DNA of 6,218 bases from Actinomycetota bacterium (GTDB lineage: Bacteria; Actinomycetota; Actinomycetes; S36-B12; UBA5976), in assembly GCA_009704345.1 (NCBI GenBank), contig WLEH01000069.1, forward strand, positions 1-6,218. The letters are read 5' to 3'. The position numbers and the translations under genes were made by a program. Below, piece after piece: positions 1-5,217 of the stretch (within the stretch, counting starts at the first letter, position 1; every line of letters starts with the position of its first letter). The notes under the pieces are model-generated. The model saw only the letters and a program-made list of their open reading frames with translations. It was not told the DNA's origin and ran no database searches.

Positions 1-484
1 AAGCAGTGTTCAATGATTCTTCGGTGGCAACTTCGTGCACGGTATTGATTCGCAAATTCCCGCCAGCGCCAGCATATGGGCCTTCTGTACCTTCTCGACA
101 AAAAACCATATCGATATGTTCGGTAGTTTTATTTGCAAGCGGAGTTGCAACTCCCGGAAGAAGCTTTACTGGCCGCAAATTCACATGATGATCAAACTCA
201 AATCGAAGCTTAAGCAACAAGCCACGCTCTAACACGCCAGGCGCTACGCGAGGATCGCCCACTGCCCCGAGCAAGATGGCATCAAATTTTGCCAACTCAG
301 TTAAATCATTTTCAGTTAGCGTCTCACCAGACTTCAAATATCGATTCGCCCCTAACTCAAACTCAGTGAAACTGAAGTTGAGATTGGCAGCCTGGGCCAC
401 GGTGCGCAGCACCTTCAGCCCCTCTTGGGTCACTTCCTGGCCAATGCCATCGCCTGGGATTACGGCTATCTGATAGTTGCTCAC
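1..484 (-). CDS. leuB: 3-isopropylmalate dehydrogenase, N-terminal half (partial at left edge)
   Basis: LeuB oxidises and decarboxylates 3-isopropylmalate to 2-oxoisocaproate with NAD+, the third step of leucine synthesis in the cytoplasm. The visible 161 residues begin VSNYQIAVIPGDGIGQEV, the family's N-terminal GDGIG strand-loop. They also hold LLGAVGDPRV (71-80), RGLLLKLRFE (87-96), NLRP (102-105) and the REGTEGPYAG block (130-139). R94, R104, R130 and Y137 correspond to the substrate-binding Arg/Tyr set of Thermus LeuB (R94, R104, R132, Y139). The metal-binding aspartates and catalytic lysine belong to the half beyond the window. The actinobacterial form is about 335-350 residues, so roughly half is missing through truncation by the edge, not decay. 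The GTG at 484-482 is the only plausible start: an in-frame TAA lies four codons upstream with just GGT TGG CTG between. The gene is divergent from leuA across 178 bases, counted to the leuA ATG. Confidence 0.96.
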   Translation of the reverse strand, partial: MSNYQIAVIPGDGIGQEVTQEGLKVLRTVAQAANLNFSFTEFELGANRYLKSGETLTENDLTELAKFDAILLGAVGDPRVAPGVLERGLLLKLRFEFDHHVNLRPVKLLPGVATPLANKTTEHIDMVFCREGTEGPYAGAGGNLRINTVHEVATEESLNTA

Positions 485-490
485 CAGCCA

Positions 491-496
491 ACCTTA
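491..496 (-). promoter_or_regulatory. leuB upstream signal: TAAGGT, either a leaderless -10 box or an AAGG ribosome binding site
   Basis: Read on the minus strand, TAAGGT is followed by six bases (TGGCTG) and then the GTG start. As a TANNNT -10 hexamer it would place transcription at or next to the start codon, giving a leaderless mRNA. As a ribosome site, its AAGG core sits at a workable distance of seven bases from the GTG. The sequence alone cannot separate the two. No convincing -35 hexamer is visible at 16-18 bases upstream. Confidence 0.45.
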
Positions 497-531
497 TGAG
501 AGCCGACCGAATATCCCTAACCCGATACGTG

Positions 532-537
532 TAACCT
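532..537 (+). promoter_or_regulatory. Candidate -10 box (TAACCT) for the leuA leader transcript
   Basis: TAACCT fits the actinobacterial TANNNT -10 pattern and is the only plus-strand match I found between 485 and 545. It ends seven bases before the GTG of the leucine-rich leader ORF, so transcription would start at about that G and the leader would be read from a leaderless message. This matters because the GTG has no purine-rich ribosome site upstream. A -35 is not evident: the nearest GAC-containing stretch, CCGACC at 503-508, is too far away for normal spacing. Confidence 0.45.
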
Positions 538-544
538 TGCCCTC

Positions 545-589
545 GTGCTTCCACAGAGCTTGCTACTTACCCGCCGCGTCGGGGCCTAA
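545..589 (+). CDS. leuA leader peptide (leucine-sensing uORF)
   Basis: A 14-residue ORF reading (V/M)LPQSLLLTRRVGA, ending in TAA at 587-589. GTG 545 is the only available start, since an in-frame TAA lies at 518-520 and there is no other ATG, GTG or TTG between. It carries four leucines, three consecutive (TTG CTA CTT, 560-568). The run ends four bases before stem 1 of the pseudoknot, so a ribosome starved of charged tRNA-Leu would stall over the 5' strand of that stem. The peptide is probably regulatory and not functional as a protein. A short ORF with consecutive codons for the pathway's end product is the classic attenuator layout, and actinobacterial ilvB leaders are built similarly. There is no Shine-Dalgarno, so leaderless initiation is inferred from the TANNNT box just upstream. 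Confidence rests on codon content and position, as no homolog search was possible. Confidence 0.6.
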   Translation: MLPQSLLLTRRVGA

Positions 590-631
590 CCACTGGCCGC
601 CTCTACGCGGCAAAAGCCATGCAAGCCGGTG
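573..631 (+). promoter_or_regulatory. Candidate LEU element: H-type pseudoknot in the leuA 5' leader
   Basis: Stem 1 pairs GCCGCGU (573-579) with ACGCGGC (605-611), seven Watson-Crick pairs. Stem 2 pairs CACUGGC (591-597), inside the stem 1 loop, with GCCGGUG (625-631), seven pairs including one U-G wobble. Loop 1 is 580-590, the 598-604 segment bridges the stems, and the last loop (612-624) starts with AAAA. The order is that of an H-type pseudoknot. The 5' strand of stem 1 and the first loop overlap the end of the leucine-rich leader ORF. Comparative work on Actinobacteria described a conserved pseudoknot, the LEU element, upstream of leuA, and position and topology agree here. I matched it from memory of that description, not from an alignment. 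There is no U-tract, so control at the level of leuA translation is more likely than intrinsic termination. Confidence 0.6.
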
Positions 632-649
632 AAATTCCCATAAACCGAC

Positions 650-655
650 GGAAGG
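650..655 (+). promoter_or_regulatory. leuA ribosome binding site (GGAAGG)
   Basis: GGAAGG lies seven bases before the ATG at 663 and fixes that start. Its first five bases could pair with CUUCC at 548-552, at the start of the leader ORF. That pairing would be broken by a ribosome translating the leader. Confidence 0.75.
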
Positions 656-662
656 CACAGCA

Positions 663-2399
663 ATGACTCAGGACTCAATTCACAATTCAGCGGCAGCCCA
701 ACAAACCTCAGGCATGCCCTATCAACGCTATCAACCATTTGTTCCAATCGAATTAGCAGATCGCACTTGGCCTAGTAAGCAGATAACCAAAGCGCCGCGT
801 TGGTGCTCAGTAGACCTGCGAGACGGAAACCAAGCATTGATTGACCCAATGACCCCGCCGAGAAAGTTGGCGTTGTTTCAGTTGCTAGTAAAAATGGGTT
901 ACAAAGAAATCGAGGTTGGTTTTCCATCAGCATCGCAAACCGACTTTGATTTTGTTCGACTTCTGATAGAAGAGGGCCATATTCCGGATGACGTGATCAT
1001 CCAGGTCTTGACCCAGGCTCGAGAGCACTTAATTGAGCGAACCTTCGAAGCCATAAAAGGCGCTAACCGAGTGATTGTTCATTTGTATAACAGCACCTCA
1101 ACGTTGCAGCGAAGAGTTGTTTTTAATTCAGACAAGCAGGGAATTATCGATATAGCGGTAGCAGGGGCAAAGTTGTGTCTTGCCCAAGCCGAAAAGCTAA
1201 CTGGCACTGATGTGTTATTTGAATACTCGCCAGAGTCCTATACCGGCACTGAATTGGAGTTTGCTAAAGAGGTCTGTGACGCCGTAACTGATATTTGGCA
1301 ACCAACGCCGGAGCGCAAGGTAATTATCAATTTACCTGCAACTGTTGAAATGGCGATGCCTAATGTATATGCCGATTCCATCGAATGGATGCATCGGAAT
1401 CTAAATCGCCGCGACAGCATCATTCTGTCGCTTCATCCCCACAACGATCGCGGAACCGCAGTTGCAGCCGCCGAGTTTGGCTATCTAGCTGGCGCTGACC
1501 GTATTGAAGGAACGCTTTTTGGCAACGGTGAGCGCACTGGAAATGTTTGCTTAGTGACTTTGGGATTAAATCTATTTAGCCAAGGTGTCGATCCTGAGAT
1601 TAACTTCTCCGACATTGCTGAAATCCGTCGAACTGTTGAATATGCAAATCAGTTAAACGTGCCAGAGCGACATCCATACGGTGGCGACTTGGTATTCACT
1701 GCATTTAGTGGCTCACACCAAGATGCCATCAATAAGGGATTTGCTGCGATGAAAGCAGATGCGCAAGCAGCTGGAAAAGAAGTAGATCAATTCCGATGGG
1801 AGGTGCCTTACCTACCGATAGATCCAAAAGATTTAGGTCGAAGCTATGAAGCGGTAATTCGTGTCAACAGTCAATCGGGCAAGGGTGGGGTCGCCTACAT
1901 CATGAAGACCGAGCATCGATTAGAACTGCCTCGAAGGTTGCAAATTGAATTCAGTCGAGTGATCCAACAAGTGACTGACTCAGAAGGTGGTGAAGTAACA
2001 CCGGAGCAGATGTGGGAAATATTCACTGATGAATATCTGCCACATCCAACCAATCGTTGGGGTCGATTCCGATTAAAGAATATTGCTCAAAATTCTGCTG
2101 TTGATGGTGCTACGAGTTTGCAGGTGGTGCTAGATGATGCGGGTGTTGAGCACACCATTATTGGAATTGGAAACGGACCAGTTGCAGCGTTCATCGATGC
2201 CATGGCCAAGCACGGCGTGATTTTGAAGGTGCTTGATTACCACGAACACGCAATGAGCTCTGGTGGCGACGCTACTGCTGCTTCCTATCTGGAATGTGAA
2301 TTAGGTGATGAGATTTTGTGGGGAGTTGGAATAGATCCCAGCATTGTTACTTCATCACTTAAAGCAATTGTCAGTGCCGTTAACCGCTCCCAGCGATAG
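663..2399 (+). CDS. leuA: 2-isopropylmalate synthase (long actinobacterial form)
   Basis: LeuA condenses acetyl-CoA with 2-oxoisovalerate, the committed and leucine-inhibited step of leucine synthesis. The 578 residues include the N-terminal lead-in typical of the long form (MPYQRYQPF at 18-26, WCSVDLRDGNQ at 47-57). The TIM-barrel catalytic core follows: R53/D54 for catalysis and metal, HPHNDRGTAVA (258-268) with metal ligands H258 and H260, and GNGERTGN (287-294). A linker region contains SGKGGVAY (405-412). The C-terminal regulatory domain, about 440-578, carries IGIGNGPVAAF and the DYHEHAMSSGGDATAA block (525-540), where leucine binds in the Mycobacterium enzyme. It is somewhat shorter than the 644-residue M. 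tuberculosis protein but no domain is missing. ATG 663 is backed by GGAAGG. Two layers of leucine control are likely: allosteric, and through the leader. The TAG at 2397-2399 directly abuts the stop of the convergent nuclease gene. Confidence 0.98.
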   Translation: MTQDSIHNSAAAQQTSGMPYQRYQPFVPIELADRTWPSKQITKAPRWCSVDLRDGNQALIDPMTPPRKLALFQLLVKMGYKEIEVGFPSASQTDFDFVRLLIEEGHIPDDVIIQVLTQAREHLIERTFEAIKGANRVIVHLYNSTSTLQRRVVFNSDKQGIIDIAVAGAKLCLAQAEKLTGTDVLFEYSPESYTGTELEFAKEVCDAVTDIWQPTPERKVIINLPATVEMAMPNVYADSIEWMHRNLNRRDSIILSLHPHNDRGTAVAAAEFGYLAGADRIEGTLFGNGERTGNVCLVTLGLNLFSQGVDPEINFSDIAEIRRTVEYANQLNVPERHPYGGDLVFTAFSGSHQDAINKGFAAMKADAQAAGKEVDQFRWEVPYLPIDPKDLGRSYEAVIRVNSQSGKGGVAYIMKTEHRLELPRRLQIEFSRVIQQVTDSEGGEVTPEQMWEIFTDEYLPHPTNRWGRFRLKNIAQNSAVDGATSLQVVLDDAGVEHTIIGIGNGPVAAFIDAMAKHGVILKVLDYHEHAMSSGGDATAASYLECELGDEILWGVGIDPSIVTSSLKAIVSAVNRSQR

Positions 2400-2472
2400 T
2401 CACTCACAAGCAACGCCGTCTCTATCCCGGTCCATGTGTTGATTAAGTTGATACAGCTCTGAGTTATCGCTG
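2391..2472. repeat. Inverted repeat spanning the convergent leuA and nuclease gene ends
   Basis: CAGCGATA (2391-2398) and TATCGCTG (2465-2472) are perfect 8-bp inverted copies separated by 66 bases. On the plus-strand RNA two G-U pairs (2399-2464 and 2400-2463) could extend the stem. The left arm covers most of the leuA stop codon and the right arm lies in the Excalibur-coding end of the nuclease gene. There is no U-tract, so this is not a standard intrinsic terminator. An 8-bp pair at this spacing can occur by chance in a window of this size. Confidence 0.3.
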
Positions 2473-3209
2473 CGTCTAATTGGCGTAACTCCGGCCGCAC
2501 GTGCCAGGGTGCAGTTCTGATAGCGAATTAGGTTTGGTTGAAGTTTTGGTGTATCTGATTTAGTTGTTGGAGCTAATTTAGGCGAAATTCGCTGCGATAT
2601 TAAGCCACAATCGAGTAAGCCGTCTTCTAATGATCTGCGCTCCGCTGCATCAACTGTTAACTTCCACTTGAATTTAACTTCAACCCAAGATGACAGATAT
2701 TGGCAGCGATAGGAACGATTTGGCGGCAGCCAACTTGCCACATCGCGATCCGACTTGGATCTATTAGTGCTGCGACTTACCGAAATTAACGCATCAGGCA
2801 GTTCTAGATCATTTGCAAAACTAATTCGTTGTTGGGTGGACCAGTTTGCCGCACCAGAGCGCCATGCCTCAGCCAGCGGAACAAAGTGGTCGACATCTAA
2901 CTGGCTCGGGTTACGAAAAATTTTATAATCAAATTCAGATCGCCAACTACCGCCAATAAGTCGACAACGATTAGTAACGGAGGGCGGCGTTATTGCTTCC
3001 GCAATCAACACTTCATACCTAGCATTACAGCCATCTCTATCGGCATCAATCCAATGCGGAAACAAAGATCGGTCATAGCCTTCGGTTATTTCGGAGGCAA
3101 CCAGTAATGCTGCGAATTTGTTCTCAATTTCTGCAGCGCTAGCTGGGGCGGCAGAAACTAAACCTAGTGATATTGCAATTGCGACAAAACATCTACGGGC
3201 AAATTGCAT
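2400..3209 (-). CDS. Secreted HNH-family nuclease with C-terminal Excalibur domain
   Basis: From ATG 3209 the product has 269 residues. An arginine-containing N-region (MQFARRC), a hydrophobic stretch (FVAIAISLGLVSA) and an ASA|A-type cleavage site at about residues 23-26 indicate export. The mature part resembles secreted actinobacterial HNH endonucleases of the DUF1524/GmrSD C-terminal type. Signatures are YDRSLFPHWIDADRDGC (45-61), GGSW, the DVDHFVPLAEAW core (105-116) with predicted catalytic His108, FAND, and STNRSKSD (147-154). Paired cysteines (61/82 and 169/201) may form disulfides. The last 40 residues, from YQNCTLARAAG to DRDRDGVACE, are an Excalibur calcium-binding domain. It probably cuts extracellular DNA or RNA, but its substrate is unknown. 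A TTG at 3227 would add six residues (MFYCCD), but I prefer the ATG because a TANNNT box sits six bases before it. The gene starts 32 bases after the serA stop. Confidence 0.88.
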   Translation of the reverse strand: MQFARRCFVAIAISLGLVSAAPASAAEIENKFAALLVASEITEGYDRSLFPHWIDADRDGCNARYEVLIAEAITPPSVTNRCRLIGGSWRSEFDYKIFRNPSQLDVDHFVPLAEAWRSGAANWSTQQRISFANDLELPDALISVSRSTNRSKSDRDVASWLPPNRSYRCQYLSSWVEVKFKWKLTVDAAERRSLEDGLLDCGLISQRISPKLAPTTKSDTPKLQPNLIRYQNCTLARAAGVTPIRRSDNSELYQLNQHMDRDRDGVACE

Positions 3210-3216
3210 GTCGCAA
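3179..3216. repeat. Inverted repeat overlapping the nuclease gene start codon
   Basis: TTGCGACA (3179-3186) and TGTCGCAA (3209-3216) form a perfect 8-bp inverted repeat with a 22-base loop. On the minus strand the upstream arm ends on the A of the ATG. In a transcript reading through from serA, the resulting hairpin would hold the start region. A leaderless transcript starting at the ATG would lack almost all of that arm and so could not fold this way. Confidence 0.35.
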
Positions 3217-3221
3217 CAATA
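3216..3221 (-). promoter_or_regulatory. Candidate -10 box (TATTGT) for the nuclease gene
   Basis: On the minus strand TATTGT is followed by six bases (TGCGAC) and the ATG at 3209. This is the same geometry as TAAGGT before leuB, and close to TAACCT before the leuA leader. No Shine-Dalgarno is visible before either the ATG or the upstream TTG, which favours a leaderless transcript. No clear -35 was found. Confidence 0.42.
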
Positions 3222-3241
3222 GAACAAAAACTTGGGTGCGA

Positions 3242-4831
3242 CTATCCAATAAAGCTAACAACACGGCCTGTATGGCCGCCAATCTCAGTTGAGATTTGCT
3301 CTGCCAATTCAACCGAAACGGCGCTATCTAAGGTCAGTGCAACCATTGCGTGCACTCCCTCGGTATCGCGCGATACCTGCATGCCAGCGATATTAATTTG
3401 TGCATCACCAAGGATTCGGCCCAATATCGCAACCACACCTGGTCGATCATGGTATTTAAAGAAGGCCATATGGGTTGCAATTGGCGCATCAACTTCAAAT
3501 TGGTCGATTTGTACTAGTTTTAATTTATCGTTAGGAGCAGTTACAGTGCCAGCAACTACTACACGATCACCATCGGTCAAGGTTAAAACTACTCTAACTA
3601 AAGTGCGATGATCAGTCTCTTCATTTACTACTGCAACCGATGACGCTACCCCACGATCTTTAGCAAGAACTGGTGCATTTACATATGACACTGGATCATG
3701 TACCAAGTTGGTAAAGACACCTTTAAGGGCTGAAACTTCCAATACATTTATATCGGTTGGATGTGCTTCACCAATATATTCAACTGAAACTTGTTCTATC
3801 GCTTTCGAGGTTAAGCTGGCCGCAATTTGACCCAATGCTTCAGTTAGCGGTAGCAGCGGCTTAACTAAATCTGCAATCACGCCACCTTGCACATTAACTG
3901 CATCTGGCACTAACTCACCCGCAAGCGCTAGTCGAACCGAGCGCGCAACTGCAATGCCAGCCTTCTCTTGTGCTTCATCTGTTGATGCGCCCAAATGAGG
4001 GGTTGCCACTACATTGGGTAACGTAAATAGAGGTGAATCGGTGCATGGCTCTTTGGCGTAAACATCTAAACCTGCGCCAGCGATCTTCTTCGCTTTTAGC
4101 GCTTCGTATAACTCTGCTTCGTTGACAATTCCACCGCGAGCAGCATTAATTAATAATGCCGAGTCTTTCATCATCTCAAATTCCGCTTTGCCAATTAGAT
4201 TAACGGTATCGGCGGTTTTTGGTAAATGGACGGTGATGAAATCACTTTCCCGCAGCAACTCCTCGAGCGGAACTACCCGCACACCAAGTTGTGCAGCTCG
4301 TGCTGGCTGCACATATGGGTCATAAGCCAAGATTGAAACTCCAAAAGCTGACAATCGCTGCGCCACTAACATGCCAATGCGACCAAACCCAATGACGCCA
4401 AGCGTCTTATCTGCAATTTCGATGCCATTGAATTTGCTTCGCTTCCACTCGCCTGCCACCAAGGAAGCATGTGCGGCTGGGATGTGTCGAGCCAACGCAA
4501 TCAATAACCCAACTGCAAGTTCAGCAGCCGAGACAATATTTGAAGTTGGCGCATTAACTACCATCACACCGGCCTGGGTGGCAGCAGCAACATCAACATT
4601 GTCTAACCCGACACCGGCGCGAGCCACTACCTTGAGTTGCTTCGCAGCGGCAAATACTTCGGCATCAACTTGAGTTGCAGAGCGAACCAAAATGGCTGAC
4701 GCATCTGAAACTGCAGCCAGTAATGCGGCGCGATCAGTTCCATCTACATGCTTGACATCAAAGTCTGGCCCCAGTGCAGCCATAGTGGCAGGTGAAAGCT
4801 CTTCAGCAATTAAAACGATTGGACGAGTCAC
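3242..4831 (-). CDS. serA: D-3-phosphoglycerate dehydrogenase
   Basis: SerA oxidises 3-phosphoglycerate to 3-phosphohydroxypyruvate with NAD+, opening serine synthesis. The 529 residues match the long type I form of Actinobacteria. The outer substrate domain (about 1-100 and 285-315) contains RAGVGLDNVD (71-80). The Rossmann domain has GFGRIG (148-153) and D171 after its second strand for NAD. Catalytic residues are R232 (ARGG), E261 (KEP) and H279 (PHLG). An allosteric substrate-binding (ASB) region spans about 320-450. A C-terminal ACT domain (about 457-529, HDRPGVVAILGRI at 461-473) is where serine inhibition acts in the M. tuberculosis enzyme. GTG 4831 is supported by GAAAGG six bases upstream. 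It follows the DUF2256 stop by 30 bases and is likely in the ilvC operon, matching the familiar ilvC-serA association. All key residues are intact. Confidence 0.98.
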   Translation of the reverse strand: MTRPIVLIAEELSPATMAALGPDFDVKHVDGTDRAALLAAVSDASAILVRSATQVDAEVFAAAKQLKVVARAGVGLDNVDVAAATQAGVMVVNAPTSNIVSAAELAVGLLIALARHIPAAHASLVAGEWKRSKFNGIEIADKTLGVIGFGRIGMLVAQRLSAFGVSILAYDPYVQPARAAQLGVRVVPLEELLRESDFITVHLPKTADTVNLIGKAEFEMMKDSALLINAARGGIVNEAELYEALKAKKIAGAGLDVYAKEPCTDSPLFTLPNVVATPHLGASTDEAQEKAGIAVARSVRLALAGELVPDAVNVQGGVIADLVKPLLPLTEALGQIAASLTSKAIEQVSVEYIGEAHPTDINVLEVSALKGVFTNLVHDPVSYVNAPVLAKDRGVASSVAVVNEETDHRTLVRVVLTLTDGDRVVVAGTVTAPNDKLKLVQIDQFEVDAPIATHMAFFKYHDRPGVVAILGRILGDAQINIAGMQVSRDTEGVHAMVALTLDSAVSVELAEQISTEIGGHTGRVVSFIG

Positions 4832-4837
4832 AAGTAA

Positions 4838-4843
4838 CCTTTC
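4838..4843 (-). promoter_or_regulatory. serA ribosome binding site (GAAAGG)
   Basis: GAAAGG on the minus strand lies six bases before GTG 4831 and decides that start. Unlike leuB, the nuclease gene and the leuA leader, serA shows a clear Shine-Dalgarno and no TANNNT box at leaderless distance. This fits an internal operon gene. Confidence 0.7.
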
Positions 4844-4861
4844 AACCTCAGTGGGACAATC

Positions 4862-5026
4862 CTAGAGCGAAACATCCTTTGCTTGACTTCGGTTGCGGCG
4901 GCAACGCTCAGAGCAATATTTAACCTGTTCCCAGTTCTTTGCCCAAGCTTTTCGCCAGACCATCACTCGACCGCAGCTGACACAGATCTTGCTTGGCAGA
5001 TCTGCCTTCTTAACCGTCTTGGCCAC
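4862..5026 (-). CDS. DUF2256 domain-containing small protein
   Basis: A 54-residue protein beginning (V/M)AKTVKKADLPSKICVSCG. It shows the DUF2256 signature: LPSKICVSCGR (10-20), an aromatic-basic centre WRKAWAKNWEQV (24-35), then KYCSERCRRNR. The cysteines C15-x2-C18 and C38-x3-C42 look like a four-Cys zinc-ribbon or treble-clef-like site, which is an inference from spacing. The family's biochemical role is unknown to me, and no function should be assigned beyond probable metal binding. GTG 5026 shares one base with the TAG of the upstream CDGSH gene (TAGTG), and no Shine-Dalgarno is visible, so translation is probably coupled. The product is very basic and rich in tryptophan for its size, compatible with nucleic-acid or ribosome contact, though that is speculative. 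Confidence 0.9.
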   Translation of the reverse strand: MAKTVKKADLPSKICVSCGRVMVWRKAWAKNWEQVKYCSERCRRNRSQAKDVSL

Positions 5027-5217
5027 TATGACGCAGTAAAGCCAGCGTCGCGATGAGCCCCATCACAAAACGGTTTGTTGGCTGAATGACCACAACGGCA
5101 TAGTGAGAAGTTAGCTTTTGTTTCAATAACATTGCCGTCAGCGTCAACAAAATCTACTTCACCGCTTACCCGAACAGATCCATTTGGCTTTACAAAAATC
5201 TTTACTCGATCAGACAT
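5026..5217 (-). CDS. CDGSH iron-sulfur domain protein (mitoNEET-like)
   Basis: A 63-residue protein with one CDGSH-type motif, CRCGHSANKPFCDGAH (40-55). Ligands C40, C42, C51 and H55 match the 3Cys-1His [2Fe-2S] site of the family. The N-terminal part (VKIFVKPNGSVRVSGEVDFVD) is the small beta strand region seen in bacterial single-domain members, and there is no membrane anchor, so it should be cytoplasmic. Family members carry a labile, redox-active 2Fe-2S cluster and are linked to cluster transfer or redox sensing; the role here is unproven. ATG 5217 overlaps the ilvC TAA by one base (TAATG), and AAGG lies ten bases upstream inside the ilvC 3' end. Its place after ilvC suggests a link to the iron-sulfur dehydratases of branched-chain synthesis (IlvD, LeuCD), which is my inference. 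Confidence 0.94.
   Translation of the reverse strand: MSDRVKIFVKPNGSVRVSGEVDFVDADGNVIETKANFSLCRCGHSANKPFCDGAHRDAGFTAS

Noticed and set aside
363..554. 63-residue minus-strand ORF over the leuB start and the leuA leader
   Set aside because: It runs out of frame through the leuB coding region and the regulatory spacer, and its translation resembles no family. It is a shadow.
485..662. T-box riboswitch or intrinsic attenuator terminator in the leuA leader
   Set aside because: No T-box specifier or antiterminator consensus is visible, and no U-tract follows any GC-rich stem. The uORF plus pseudoknot explains the region better.
2381..2399. Short CGCT-CCC-AGCG hairpin at the leuA 3' end as terminator
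   Set aside because: It has only four base pairs with a three-base loop and no following T-run.
3210..3227. Upstream TTG start for the nuclease gene (adds MFYCCD)
   Set aside because: No ribosome site precedes it, it lengthens the signal peptide N-region with an atypical Cys pair, and the ATG at 3209 has a TANNNT box at leaderless distance.
3224..3244. T-run after serA as an intrinsic terminator
   Set aside because: On the minus strand the TTTTT is preceded only by a 4-bp TTGG/CCAA pairing with a 10-base loop, too weak for a terminator.
3204..4673. Plus-strand ORFs of 67-135 residues opposite serA
   Set aside because: They are antisense to an intact serA, lack ribosome sites and have low-complexity Ala/Thr/Ser composition reflecting the codons of the opposite strand.
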